Source of the DNA: Struthidea cinerea
Taxonomy: Eukaryota; Chordata; Aves; Passeriformes; Corcoracidae
Reading direction: 5' to 3'
NCBI GenBank assembly: GCA_013397865.1
Contig: VZTI01005557.1
Span: 1,603,799-1,667,798, forward strand
Length of the DNA stretch: 64,000 nucleotides
How positions within the stretch are numbered: position 1 is the stretch's first letter; every line of letters begins with the position of its first letter. The notes beneath the pieces are model-generated. The model was given only the letters and a program-made list of their open reading frames with translations. It made no database searches and had not been told where the DNA came from. Both the position numbers and the translations under genes were made by a program. Shown in pieces: positions 1 through 13,100 of the stretch.

Positions 1-39
1 TTGGCACCTCTCCTTGGAGAGGTGTTTGTGTAAGGAAGG

Positions 40-640
40 CGGGAGGGTTACATAACGCCCAGCCCGCGGGGTCCCCCCGGGGCCGGGCACTGCCCGCAGG
101 GACCAGCGGCAGCCCCCGGGGCTTCCCCGAAGCCGCGATCCGTGCCCCCGGCGCCGCTTCTCCCCGGGCGCCCCGGGCACTGCGTGCCGCGGGCTCCAGC
201 GCCGCTGTGCCGTGACACGGGGGGGCTGAGCCCGTGCCGGCCCCCCCGCCCCGGTCTCCGCGCTGCGGAGCGGTGCGGAGCCGCCGCCTTATGTAACGCG
301 GGCTGCCCCGTCACGGCTCCTGGCCCCGGCTCCCCCGACGCCGGCGGTGTTCCCTCCGCCCGTCCTTTCCGCTTCCCGGTACCCCAACCCCCCAGCCCCT
401 CGGTGCGGCTCCAAGTTGGTAACTTCGCTGCTTTTTTTTCTGCGAGGCGAATAAACAAGGGGAGAAAGGGGGATTGGGCTGCGTGTCCAGACACTGCGCT
501 GCGTAGCTGCGTCAAACGGGAGCCGCGGGATCTGCCAGATTTACGTGCTTGGCTTGAATAATTGCTGCTGGTTTCGTTCCCAGCTGAAAACGGAGCGGGG
601 GAGAGGGGTGCTGGTCTGCGGAGGTGCCCGGGGGTGGCAG
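40..640. promoter_or_regulatory. CpG island, candidate SNAP25 promoter / exon 1 region
   Basis: This is the only strongly GC- and CpG-rich block of the window; everything downstream is AT-richer and CpG-poor. It contains several CGTCA/TGACG-type CRE half-sites (for example near 311 and 510), a TTACATAA bZIP-like site near 49 and an AATAAA/TATA-like stretch near 449. In vertebrates such islands usually mark promoters. The only gene recognised here, SNAP25 on the + strand, has its coding start 31 kb downstream, and its mammalian orthologues also have a far-upstream untranslated exon 1, so this is the natural candidate promoter. I could not identify a convincing exon 1 or its donor site; the island could extend upstream of the window or serve another transcript. 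The CpG island itself is clear; its link to SNAP25 is inference. Confidence 0.5.
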
Positions 641-2993
641 AGCAGCCCCACAACGCAGACCTGTCTGCTTCCAGCCCTGGCCGCAGCACCCGCAAGGACA
701 TGCCCGTCCCACACCCCCACCTCGTCCTAGCTCTGGGCATGGAGCAACTCCCCCATTGATCAGCACGAGGATGGCGTGGGGCAGCCACCCCTGGGGATGG
801 CAAGGGGAGGGATGGAGCCATGTGGGAGATGAGTGCTCCGGTGGGTATGGCTGGGGAAGTGAATCTCTCCTAGGCCCCCAGCCCCCTGCACGTCCCTGCA
901 AAGAAGCCAGTCTAGGAAAAAGCAGCAGTGGTTTTCCATTGCTGCTGTGTCGTGCAGAACGGGTCAGCCAGGAGGTGACTGCTGAAGAGTTTGATTCCTA
1001 GGATGGGTGCCAAAAAGGTAACAAAGGTGACCAGACCAAATATGCAGGCAGGCCTGATTGGCAAAAGCAAAAGCTTGAGGCTGCCTCTGAAGTCAAGAGG
1101 AGTTGCAGAAACTCAGCACGTTACAAAACCAAATGCAGCTAGATAGCAACCCCCAAATAAATGCAGCCTAACTTTCTTTCCACAGCTATCTAGAAAATGA
1201 GAGTGGCGTTTCTGAGAGCTCTCGGGACCAGGCTGTGTGTCCATTGAACTCATGGGGGCAGTGAAAGAAAGAACAGCGGAATCCAGTCAGTATGAACCCT
1301 CAAAATACATCTAATGAGATGCAGCTCCACTCCGCAGATGTATTGCACTGGAGGTGGGAGCTGCTTTTCAGGTCAAGGGAAAGCTTTTCATTTTTCTTCC
1401 TGTGCTTTAGGTATGGCAACAAATAGCAAGATTAAAGTGCTAAGGCAAATAAAGCACGGTGTCTGCCTAGTGCTTGCACTGCTTTAACTGAGCGAGGTAA
1501 CGAAACAAAACACTTTTCCTGTCAGTGTGAACAACTTCAGCGATTTTTATGTCTATGTGTCACAAGGCTACAGCTGCTGCTTTTGTAGCAACCCTCAGGG
1601 AAAAACAGAAAGTATATGGCACGGTGTAGGGCTCACTTTGCTAATGATTTCTCCTCTCAGGAACGAAGAGCACAAACTGTTTTCCCTTTACCTTGGCTTG
1701 TTGTCACACAATTACTCTTTTTCTTGCATTTTTTTTTCTCCAAATCTCTGTCATAATGTTTTATAACATAAGGAGGGTACTTTCATCTGTACATATTTAT
1801 ACACACACGCATTCATTTAAGAGGTTTCTAGGGTTCTAAGCTGGGTAAACCCACAACAGATGCAGGCTGACTTCGCAGCATTCATTGGGCAGAGTGCATT
1901 TTTCTGTCTGTGGAGTTTCATGCCCTGCTACCAATGCAGTCACCTTAGGGCTGGGCCAGTGCCAGGCAATCTGTAACAACAGACTTGTTCCAGCATTTTA
2001 GAGCTTTAGAGTCTAAGGCAGACAAGAATAATGTGTTGCTGGAGAGCTGCTGCGGGATGCACTTCTCAGGCAGATCATGATTACCTCTAGGAAGCTGGAC
2101 TTGGAAGCAGGCATAGGGCTCGTGTATCTATTGGGAATGCCAGATACAGTTTGTCAAGGCTGTAAGTTGTCAAAGAATACTTAATTTTTTTAGCTTATTA
2201 TTTTTGAGCCTCCAACGATGTCTTTTCCCTTAGTTTCAAAAAACTCTGGCTTTCTTGCCTACTGACCTTGCAGATTCATCTTGCTGCACTGTATTGCAAT
2301 GAGCCCTTTCTCCAAAACACACAAGTTATATTCCTAGTTCTTGTCTGTCACCCCTTTGTTACTCCCTCCACAAATGCTTAGACACACACAAACTCCCACC
2401 AGCAAAATCTGTCTCTTATCTGATCATGATTTTCAATATGCTGTCCCACATCCCACTACATTTTCTAGGGCTTTCCACCAAGCACAAAGACAAGTCAACT
2501 GTATAGGTTCAAAATTGTTCTTTCTTGCTTTGTGAAGGCCCCAAGGCTGACACTGCAAGACCCGAAAGTGGATCTGAATGGCCCAGAGGAAGTGTTTAAA
2601 CCATTTGCCCTGTTATTGTAGAAGGAAATTTAGCTTTTTTGCATCTTTCATCTTGTTCATTTGCTATTTCCTCGTCACTTCATGCTCGTCTACAATCCTC
2701 TTTTAATTCCTGCTAAAGATCACCAGGATGAAAGAAACACATTAGGGGCATGAGGACCCTGATGCGAAGGGTGATGAGTGTCGCCTTCTGATTTTGATTA
2801 TTCCAGCGAGTCTAATCCAAAGTCAGTTGAAATCAAGGAAAATAATTCCATGTACATCATTTTGTGGGACTTGTAAAAGAATATTTAGGGGTTTAGATTT
2901 TTCTAAGGGAAACAAATGCTGTGTACGTGACCCCTCTGAAATATGCTGGCATGCTGTGATTCTAAAGAGAATGTAATCATTGCATGAAACCTT

Positions 2994-3036
2994 TTCCTTT
3001 TTTTTTTTCTTCTCTTCTTTTCCTTTTTTTTCTTAA
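2994..3036 (+). repeat. T-rich polypyrimidine run
   Basis: An almost uninterrupted run of T with a few C residues, about 40 nt. It is low-complexity sequence with no adjacent acceptor-exon signature. Confidence 0.8.
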
Positions 3037-4266
3037 ATAATGAGAGACACGGTATCTTATCTTGCCCACTGGAGAAAGCTGAATTCTACTACAGGCACAG
3101 GGAGGAGAAGAGGGAAACACTGAGTAATTAATCACGGCTGTTCCTGGCCTTTGAGAGCTGAATGTTAGTGCTGACCAATCTGTGCTCTGTCTGGCTATTT
3201 AAGAGATTTTTACTTTTTTTTTCCTTTAGCGCTAACAATGCTCTATTTCGCTGTTTGGATGGGATTTAACTTATTATTGGGCCCCACTGTCAGTTGGTGT
3301 GAACTGGCATAACTGAGTGCTGTGCTACTCTCCAGGCCGATAATCTGCCAAGCTGGGACTCCTCGTTCAGGTTTTAAACCAGAAATGGGTCTATTTGCTG
3401 AAGGAGCAGCTCTTCTAAAAAAAGAACTCATTTAAAATAGTGCCCTCCCAAACCCCATCTCTATTTTTTAGCGGCCTGGTCTCACTGTCACAGACCCTCA
3501 CAGCCAAGGCTCACACAGCCAGGCTGCCTCAGAAATGGTGACAGGGAGCAGTGATGAAGCAGCAGAGGAGGAATCCTTCACGGTATGCCTCTGTTTCAGG
3601 TTGGGTTCTGCTGCACTCTGCTGGTACGTAACACCAGCAGAACTTGTATAGGCTGTAAAACCCAGGATGCAGCTGAGCTTTTCCTAAAGGCACAGTTGTG
3701 TGCAGAAAAAGTCAGAGATTCCTAGCAGTAGCTATTCATTTTTCTTTCAAGCTGGGAAGTAGTGTGAAGTTTTCCTGCATTCCAGTAAATGCGCAGGAAA
3801 ATGACGCTTCTTTCATCAAGTTTTCTAAGGCAATATTCTTAATGTCTGAAACATAGTATTGGTAGAGTTGAAATAAGGAGGAACAAAGGCAAAGTCAAGT
3901 CTCACTGTACAAGTGTCTAAAATTGAAAGAGGAGAACTGTTTTTACACGTTTTCACTATAATTATTGTTTTCCTTGTGCGTTTGATATGATGAAGTTATT
4001 GTGCCAGCATTTACTGGTAGAATCCATGAGCAAAATGAGAGTTATCATAGACTATGGCAGTGCTAACAACTAAAATTGATATCCTAGACATTACAAAAGG
4101 ATGCCTCATGTAGGTGATTTGTGGAATTAATGCAAGGTTTGCTATTTCTTACTCAAAACGTACCAATTATCAGGGAGCTGCACATACAGGGCGCTGCAGA
4201 GTGCTTGGTAGGGCACGTTTGTAATTTTGCATTGATCTCTTCCATCTCCCACATTTTCTCAGTAGC

Positions 4267-4316
4267 ATTCCCTTGCTAAAACTCCCAACAGATTCCCTTG
4301 TTAAAAATCCCAGCAA
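4267..4316 (+). repeat. two-copy 25-bp imperfect tandem duplication
   Basis: Two adjacent copies begin with ATTCCCTTG at 4267 and 4292 and differ at a few positions. It is a small local duplication with no sign of function. Confidence 0.7.
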
Positions 4317-7300
4317 ATCTTCAAAGATCTTCACTGTCACTAGTCTGTCAAAGAGACTAGAAGTTTAGATTGAAAACTAAAGCTCTGATCACTTCACAGC
4401 TTGGTGTTTGTCCTGATGTATTTGTTCGTTATACTTACTCTCCACCCAAAGGAGAGGAATTCTGTTTCTGGATTGCAACACAGCCGTGGAAGAAGTAGTA
4501 ATTTTATTTTTCCTTTTGTATAAAACAGTTATTTGGAAGATGTGCCAACCTCTCCTTTGGTTCCATTTCCCACTCCTGAAAATTATAGCTCCCAGAGGAA
4601 CTGTGCAGATGCCAGTTCCTTGATCTGTCTTACAGAGGTAAATATATTTCCTCCAGCTACTCAAAAAAAATTCACAAAACAAAAGCATACTTCTTCAGAA
4701 GAGCTCATCTGTCAAAATAGTGTTACCATTCACTGATTCTTTTTTAAAACAGGAACAGAAGTCTTCCATGCATATTTAAGCATTTTTTTAAGTAAAAGGT
4801 ACTAAAATTAGCTTCACTATGCTTTAGATGCAAATTAAAGTTTTCCTTCTCCTCCCTGCGCTAGTATTTTTTTTGGTTCAGTCTGGTCCCATTCACATCC
4901 TTAGGCACCTCACCATTCACCTCCGAGGGATTTAGCCAAGCTTGCATTTCTGCAGGCATCAGGGAATTGCTGTTTGATCCAGCCCAGCGCTGCTGCCGCC
5001 TGGAGCCTTTGCATCCTGTGCAGACACGTGGGCACAAACCTCTGCGGGCTCAGGGCTGCCCGTGCCCAGCAGCGCTGACCCCGCCAGCGACTGACATCGC
5101 TAGGAGAGAAATTTCTGTTCCCTGTTTATTAGGCACAGACATCTCGCAGGGATAATTTGTTCCTGCAGAAAACAGTAGGAATGCTCTAGCAATTTACTGG
5201 TCTAGAGATGTTTGGTAACATCTGAACTTCAGATAGTGGAGGTTAGGGATTAAAGCACCGGGGCTGCACATGGAGTATCTGGATTCAGGTGCAAGTATCA
5301 CACATTAAATAAATGTAACCTTTGCCAAGTACCTCCATCCATAAAAGAAAAAGCTGAGATTAAAATAACTTCCAGTTTGCATTCCTCAGCTTCTGTTGGA
5401 GGACAAGTATCCCCTACCTTTGAAAAGATATTTTTATGAATATTAGGGCATAGCAGTTTCCACTGCCTGGGGGTGGTGACCTAAAACTGATACCCCTAAA
5501 ATGCAACCTTCTCCCAACAAAGGTGGTTGTCATTCACCTCGAATTTGACAGGGTGTTACCCATGATTGTTCCCTTCAGGTTAATAGAAAGCTTGGCTGGA
5601 AGGTGCCACATAAATCCAGATTCTTACATTCAGGATAGGGAGAGAAGAAAGCGATCTCAGACCAGAAGGTGGATGAAACATTCATGCATTTGCTCGTGCA
5701 TTACACAAGACCAGGACTTTGCCAGAGCTGTGTGTTCCTTCAGAGCTGCGCTGAGCTGCTGGGGAGAGTGGGACTGAGCCCTCTCCCTTCAGCAGCACCG
5801 ATTCCAAACCAGTAACCAGCTGAATATACAACCCGGGTACGTTCTGCGAATATTTGAGTATTTCAGCCAAACATTTGCTTTTCCAGAGAGCATTCACCTG
5901 AGTGACACTCAAGGATATGAAAAGCCCTCAAGAAACAAACCAAGGTATGTGAACCCAATTAAACTGGAATTCACTGCCGACTTCCAACAGCCAGTGCTCC
6001 CCAGAGAAGCGTGTGTTTTATTTGCTCAGCTGTATGGAGACAGGTATTGGTTGCAGAGCCTACTGAAGGATTTCCTGCAGCTTTTCTGCCATTAAAAATG
6101 TTTTCTTGGGATATGGAATTTGCAATTCCTGAAAATATAGGTCTTTTATTATACCAATGGCAGGAGCAAGAGGCAGAAAGACTAAGAGCAGCAGAGGGGT
6201 TCAAGATGCTGCTGGATGAGTGCACCAAGGGGATTATATGGCGTGGCTGGTGGTGGTCACAAGAGACTGGACTTGATAAGGCAGCGAGTCTCTTCAAGTC
6301 TGATGTTCCTAAGAGGTTTTCTTATTTAACAGAAGAAAAGAGACGAGGGAAAAAACCGGCCTGGATCGTTCTTTGCTGTCGGTTTAGTTCATTTTAGAGA
6401 TGAGCACATTGAGAGACAGTGGAAAAACCCCTCGAGGCACCAGGAATGCACTAAGTATAATTGAAAATGCTCTAGACTGCCTTTGTAATGCAACAGTAGG
6501 GCCATCTGCAGGCTTTAGATTTTCAATATTAGCAAGGCATTTTTAAATCATTGTGTCGTCTCATTCCCTTTTTCTTAATTAACTGTTTTAAATAGTACAA
6601 AATAGGCTGCTCCTGAAGCAACTTGCAGGCTCTGAGGATCATTTTCTAAGCCTGGTAAACAAGAACAGGTGTGCACTTCTAACAGGCTGGCAAATAAGAA
6701 CGCAAGAGAGCTGCTGACGTCACACAAAAGGTCCCCAATTTCCAGATTAGTGCCCGGGGCACTTAAGGTTACAGTATTAAGCAGGCTGATAGAGGGTGGC
6801 ATGTGACAGAAGAGCTGAGTGGCATCTCTCATCCTGCGGAGGCCGCAATAGCTGTTCTGCCTTTCTGTTTCTTGGAGTTTGGGGTCTCCTCCCAGTCCTA
6901 CCTCAACTTCTGCAGCCTCAGCTCCTGCTCTCATCATATTGCCCAAGTGCCCTGAGGGAAACCACCCTCTCAAGAGAAGGAGATGCAAAGAAAGACCCCT
7001 TTCAGCCCCATTCAGGGCAGGGGGCTTGGTGTGCTGGTATGGACAGGCAAGGCATTACAGGCAGTAGGCCACCCAGATCACAGAGGGACAACAGGGAAAG
7101 AGTAGGAAGGCAGAAGCGCAGTGCAGGTGGAGATGAAGAGATAACTCTCTCTCAGCTACAAGGACCCCAGTGCTTCTCTCTCCTTTGACTGGGTCATTGA
7201 GTAAGAGGCCAGAAGAAGTTACCCATCAGTGAACTGAACCCCCTATAAAACAGGACATCCCACAGGCTGCAGGGCTTCTTCATCTTAACTGCTTCTCCAG

Positions 7301-8092
7301 CAGTACAGTTATCCAGTGTGCTTTCAAAAATTGCCCACAGTGAAGAATGTGACAATATATGGTTTTTAATTGAACAGTGAAATCCAATAAATTCTTTATT
7401 GTGGATGCAAGCATTTATCTGCAAAGTTATTAAACTGCTATTTAGATTGATGAGCTTCTCTGCTGCTGCCATTCTGTGATTTTCCCGTGGTTACTCCTAT
7501 TCCTTTATGGAGTAACGCTTGCTTTCCTCTTTAGAGTTCATATTCTTAAGAGCTCCATTCTTTCCCAGTAAGGATCCCATATGTCTGTCCTTCCCTTCCC
7601 TGCAGAAAGCCTTTACTTGCATGTAGAAGTTTACCCACAAACTTTAAAAAGACTCCCCGGCCTGGCAGGTGAAGAGGTAAGACACTGATCCAAAGGCCAG
7701 GGCACATTCCATGATGCTGGAAGTTAGATGTTCAAGCACAGAATGTGAGACTCCAAAGCCGTTTAAATTTTCTATTTCTTTACCTTCTTTTTGTATTCAG
7801 TCTTTGTGGTGACATTTCCAAGAAATGTGTTGTACACTCAGCTGTTCTCCAGCCAGAGTTCTTCCATTCATGCCTGCAGTCAGAATCTATTCCTCAAAAC
7901 AGTCAACTTCCTGCAGCAGGGAAATCAGAGACCTTTCAAAATTTAACCAGGCTCTCCAGTATTGTCAAACACAGTAGGCCAATTCCTGGGCTTAGAAGAG
8001 TTAGTTTATCTTAACAAAAAATGATCCACTGTACCAATACGGATGAGGAAGGGGACAAGAGGATAAAAACCAGAATGAAGTAACTAGGGGAA

Positions 8093-8142
8093 TGAAAAAA
8101 ACCCCAACAAAACACAAACCTAAACACAAAAAAAAGACAAAA
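8093..8142 (+). repeat. A/C-rich low-complexity tract
   Basis: About 50 nt made almost only of A and C on the + strand, with runs of A separated by CCC or single C. It may be the degenerate tail of an old retroposed copy, but no body of such an element is recognised upstream. Confidence 0.6.
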
Positions 8143-9589
8143 GCCAGCAGACTAAAATAAGAGAAAGGACAGGATGGGCTTTTTGCTGAATTCTCTTTCT
8201 TGCTGTTCTTTCTCTACATGCACACCACCGACAATTTAGACTTAAAAAGTAAATGCCAATCCTCAAGTTTTTGATAGAGTCATTTTAAAGGTGTTCTGAA
8301 GTGTTAGGTTATAAAATACTCACACTCCTGGTGCCCAGTCTGCATCCCCTTAGCAGCCACAACCTTCTGTTCCATCTTTGCATTTCATGATGCAGAGGGG
8401 GTGCAGAGGTGCATCTTTACTCCTAATCTCAGTCTTACAGACGCGTACAGACAGCGGGGTGGCAGGATTTGTGAGCAGTGTCCCCTGTAGTTGGTGTCTC
8501 AGAGACAAATAGCAGAGCAAAAGGATAACGACTGCTACCCACTCACTGCGGTGCTGGAGATGTGCACTTGCTCTGCAGCACTTACACTGACAATAAAAGC
8601 AAACCAGTGTTTGTGATATCACGAGGCAGAGCCCAAACATTTTTCCTTTTGCTAGAAAGCCTAAAAAAGGCCCTCTTTTCAAGTGTTTTAGAAATAGAAG
8701 CCTGTTTCAGAAGAGACATGAAGTTATCAGTGCAAATTAATAGTGCCAGATGGGGGGTTAAATTGCTGCCTCACAGCTGAAGACATGCGAGTGAATGAAA
8801 GTGGCAGACTATAAAAAGGGTATCATCAGAAGTGATGAGAACCCGCTGCGAGGTGGGATTTGTGAACGTCGTGCCTGTGCTTGTAAGCAGTTGCTCAGAT
8901 GAATGCTTTTATGGGCCGGAGCAAGGCGGAGAAGGGAACAAAGTCACGGTCACTTTGGAGATCATGTCTCATCATGATGATTTTACTGCTTTGCCCGGGA
9001 CAAGCTGTCCAGCAGGACAAGCTACAATTGAGTGTGGTGGAGCTTGGTCTCCTGAGGTGGCACACAGGAGACAGGGAGCTTGCCAGAGCAGTCAGAGAAA
9101 TGTGGCTGTGTACTGGGTTTGCGTGGCAAGGTTTTGGGGAGGATATCGGGGAAATTCTGTGAGAAGCTGACAGAAACTTCCCCTGGCTTCAATGGAGCCA
9201 GTGCCGGCTGGCTCCAAGACGGACCCGCCGCTGGCCAAGGCTGAGCCTGTGAGCGCCTCTGGCATAACAGATTAAAGAAGTTAGGAAAAAACCTGCTCAA
9301 GAGAGAGGAGTGAGAAAATGTAGGAGGAACAGCTCTGCAGACACCAAGGCCAGTGAAGGAGTGGGAGGAGGTGCTCCAGGTGCTGGAAGAGAGATTCCCC
9401 CACAGCCTGTGGTGCAGCCCATGGTGAGCCAGCTGTGCCCCTGCAGCCCATGGAGATCCACAGGGGAGCAGAGATCCACCTGCAGCCCGTGGAGCAGACC
9501 CATGCCAGAGCAGGGGGATGCCCTTATAGGCTGTGACCTCATGGGAAAGGAGGCTCCCTGGCAGGACCTGTGGACCCAGGGAGAGAGGA

Positions 9590-9810
9590 TCCCATGCTGG
9601 AGCAGCCTGTTCCTGAAGGATTGCAGCCCATGGAATGGACCCACACTGGAGCAGCCTGTTCCTGAACGATTGCACCCCATGGAATGGACCCACGCTGGAG
9701 TAGTTAATGAAGAACTGCAGCCCATGGGAAGGACCCAGCTGCAGAACTTAATGGAGGACTGTCTCCCATGGGAGGGACCCCATGCTGGAGCAGGGTGGGA
9801 GCGTGAGGAT
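9590..9810 (+). repeat. internal ~49-bp tandem units of the LTR
   Basis: The motif GGAGCAG (or its GGAGTAG variant) starts at 9599, 9648 and 9697, exactly 49 bp apart, with the intervening sequences (CCATGG, GGACCCA) conserved. More diverged units continue to about 9800. Related, more spaced units occur earlier in the LTR. The array belongs to the LTR and is not an independent satellite. Confidence 0.8.
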
Positions 9811-9997
9811 TCTCCCCCTGAGGAGGAAGGAGCAGCAGAGTCAATGTGTGATGAACTAACTGCAGTCCCCATTCCCTGCTGGGGGGAGGAGGTAGAGAAT
9901 CGGGAGTAAAGTTGAGCTCAGGAGGGAGGGAGAGGTGGGGGGAAGATGTTCTAAGATTTGGGTTTATTTCTCATTGTCCTACTCTGATTTGATTGGT

Positions 9998-10003
9998 AAT
10001 AAA
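9998..10003 (+). terminator. LTR polyadenylation signal AATAAA
   Basis: AATAAA in the sense orientation of both the LTR and SNAP25, in the context GATTGGTAATAAATTC. In the LTR family this marks the end of the R region. T-rich sequence follows within about 30 nt. It could in principle cause premature polyadenylation of an intron-1 transcript; that use is inference. Confidence 0.6.
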
Positions 10004-10159
10004 TTCAATAACCTTCCCTAATTTGGGTCTGTTTTGCCCACAAGAGAAATTGCCACGTGACCTCCCTGTCCTTATCTTTGTTACGTTTTCTCTCTCCTGT
10101 CCAGTTGAGGTTGAGGCTTCAGTGGGCACCTGGCATCCAGCCAGGGCCAACCCATCACA

Positions 10160-13100
10160 AGCCGCTGAGCTGGGACAGCACTAACTGGGTCAGCTTCCAG
10201 AGCAACAGGGAGCTTTGTCAGGAATACTCCAGGTTTAAGGGTGTTGTTCCTGAAAGAATGGCAGTTCTTACATTAAGAGAGCAGCTTTTTAATACAGGTA
10301 TTTCTCAAAACATTTCAGTGGAAGAGGAAGGTCTGTTTGGCCATAATTAAGCCCTTTTTAACTCTCTGGACACAGTAACAAAGGAGCCTATTCCCAAAGC
10401 AAACAACTGGAGTTCAAACACTTCGATAATGCATAGCTGCATTATGCAGAGGACAGGCTGTGGACCTGCTCCTCCTTTCCAAGGGATGTGCAGTGTGCAG
10501 CTGGAGCACGCAGGGCAGAACAGAGGCTCAGCAAGCCTTGAACATCATTCTTCACGTGCCCCAAGAAAACAGGGCTGCAGCTGTGCTCTTTTACACCACA
10601 CAAAAGCCAACAGCACCACCCCTCCCCAAATCTCAGAGCTAACAGTGACTTAATTCTGACTGAGAAACTCGGCAGAAAGTTACCTACATACAAACATACT
10701 GTCGTTTGTGTGAGGCAGGAATGTACTGTATTCTAGAAAACCCTGAATCAGTTGAGCATAATAGGAATTTTGCTATGAGTCACCATCTGTCTAAAGGAGA
10801 ACGTGGTCAGGTCCTCTCTCCAGCACGGCAGAGAACTGACTCACCTCTACTGAATCAGTTCTTTAAGTCCAAAACAGAGGCAAGGCTGAGAAAAGTGGCT
10901 CATCAGCATCTCAGTAATCACGTGGCAGAGATACGCTCAAGGTATGACGCACTTGAAGGAACCAGAGAGCAATTTGCAGCAAACTAATTATATAGTGAAA
11001 TCCCCATCATTTTCTGTGTTCTGGGAATGCTCACCACGAATTTTGATTTTCCTTGGCTTCCTCTTCATCTAAAATGATTTGATGAGTCTTTTTTCAGAAA
11101 GTAATCTCTGGATCTTCAGACTGCTCACTGCACACATTCGAGGCTCTACCTGTACTGCACTCCTTCCATTTTGTCCCAAGGGCTTCCTGCTCCCTTTCTG
11201 AGTGTGCAAGGGCTGCAGATGTGGGAAGGTGTGGGAACAATGAAAAGCTTGTTTCAAAACCAGAATTTGCTCTCTATGAATATTCCTAATTAAGTATTTC
11301 AAAAAAACAATGTTTTGGCAAGCATTTGTTCCTGTAATTTTATCCGCAAGATTTTTGACAGAAATCTTAAAAGAGGCACGTGAGATAACTTTGTTTTGAG
11401 GCTATTAAAATGCAGACTTGCAGCTGGATGTACGCTGGTCCCATTTCCCCAGCTGAGCTATCACGTTCACCTCTGCAGAAATAGCAACTGTCACAGCAAG
11501 AGTCACAAGAGATGCAGCCCTCAGAGAATCACGCTGAGCAAAGAAGAATATCTAGGACAGTGATTTAGCTTGTCTGGATTAAAATGTTCCTCATAGATGC
11601 TTTGGGATTGTTAAAAGTCATCCTAAAGGAAGATGACAGGCTGTTCAGGCCTGCCACGAGTAACACAGAGGAACAAATAGTTATTGCAGGAAGGCTAATA
11701 CAGTATTATACATGGAAAATTGTAAGCCAGTTCCTGGGAATGCTGAAACAAGAACATTCGACCTGCATTTCAGAAAATCCCTTTCTGTGCTAACATATGT
11801 TGGAATATGGGGAAAAGCCATGAAACTGGCTTTGAAGCAGTGAGGTGTAAGAGGTTTTTGTTGACTGGGTGACAGTCTCATTTTCACAAACTCATGGTCA
11901 CTCTGAAATGGGACATAGCAAACAATATGCAGGGGATCAGAAGAAATGTCCATCTCAAGCCAGGAGTGGAGTATTTTGAGCTGAGATAGAGACATGTGAT
12001 TATTTAAAAATTTTTAACAGAACTGCCAGAATTTGTCTGTCTTCAAAGGAAGACGAATGCATGTGGACTTGTGAGGGTCAGCAGCAATCTGGCATTCTTT
12101 GGGCAAATGATACACACTGCAGGACTGCCAAATACAGATGGACCAAAGGGAGATGTCCAGATGTAACTGCAGATGTCACAGGAAATTAAGCCGCTCACTT
12201 GTGCTTGTGATTCAAGAAGTTCCATTTCTAGGTCAGATGACAGCTTAGTTGGCCATTACTGCAAACATCGCTGACTTTTCTTGAAGTTTTCTGCCTAGAA
12301 CCCATAAAAAAGCAAAGGACAAGTGCTGTTTTTACAGGAAGCACATTGTAAAGCCATGTGAAGAATTAACTTTATGGAGATTAACAATGAACTAAGGAAG
12401 TCAGTTGTTAAAGGATGAAGTTCTTTAGTACTCAGTAAAAAAAGAGATATTGTCGAAAAGAGCTGCAAATATTTGTTGTCACTGTGAAAGCCAATATTGC
12501 CAGTTTTGCGTATGTAAAAATGTAAATATTTGTTCTGGTAAACACAAATATTATTGTTTGTGATTAATTAGGTTTTTGACTAAAGTACCAGTAAAGTTTA
12601 TTCATCTGTTCTGTTGTAGTGTCCTGTTGAATGATGTCCTGGTATAGTTGTGAAATATGGGTCACTGAGAGATTATTGTTTGTTTAATAAATCAGACCAG
12701 CAAAGAATATGGAAATACTGTTTAATCAATGCTGTTGAAATGAATTTGTTTCAGAATTCAACCACCTCACTCTGGATAAATGTCTCCATTACTGCTTAAA
12801 CTAATCAGTATTTCTCACATGAGGACATTTCAATTATATGGTAAAACCTGAAAGCTCAAAATGCAAAATATTGGGGGAAATTCAGTATTTCAGATTAGAA
12901 ATGTTATGCATTTTGTACCTATTCCAATTCCTGAGAGAACAGTCCTTCCCTCCAGAAGTAACATAACCTATTGCCTCTGTTTTAGTAGCTGGCTAACTAA
13001 GTGTGTGTGCAGAATGTGTGACAAGGTAGTCAGATCCCCAGGCAGTGAGAACAGAACTTTGATTTGCTGGAGGAAAGAAAAGTAATCATTTCTGTCAAAG

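Larger units (their letters stand above)
641..9108. other. non-coding stretch, probably 5' part of SNAP25 intron 1
   Basis: No recognisable gene. Open frames here are short, lack family resemblance and lie on both strands without splice or composition support. Contents that can be named are a pyrimidine run near 3 kb, a small 25-bp duplication near 4.27 kb and an A/C-rich stretch near 8.1 kb. Assignment to intron 1 depends on the CpG island upstream being the SNAP25 promoter. Confidence 0.5.
9109..10159 (+). mobile_element. avian endogenous retrovirus (ERVL-like) solo LTR
   Basis: About 1.05 kb that I recognise as an LTR family common in neoavian genomes. Hallmarks seen are the opening TACTGGGTTTGCGTGG, the GACGGACCCGCCGCTGG block near 9219, a series of related units built around CCCATGGA and CTGGAGCAG, an AATAAA at 9998-10003 within TTGATTGGTAATAAATT, and an end near GGGCACCTGGCATCCAGCC and ACCCATCACA. 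No internal gag/pol region flanks it, so it is a solo LTR. It lies in the same orientation as SNAP25. Boundaries are uncertain by several bases because I found no clear target-site duplication. Its long open frame (9310-9909) is a by-product of the repeat units and not a gene. The family name was recalled, not searched. Confidence 0.82.

Noticed and set aside
48..821. 257-codon antisense open frame over the CpG island
   Set aside because: GC-rich DNA lacks stop codons by chance; the other strand and other frames are open too, and the peptide is low-complexity P/G/R/A sequence.
9310..9909. 199-codon sense open frame rich in repeated PMEW/CSPW-like segments
   Set aside because: It lies wholly inside the LTR and arises from its tandem units; LTRs of this family do not encode a known protein.
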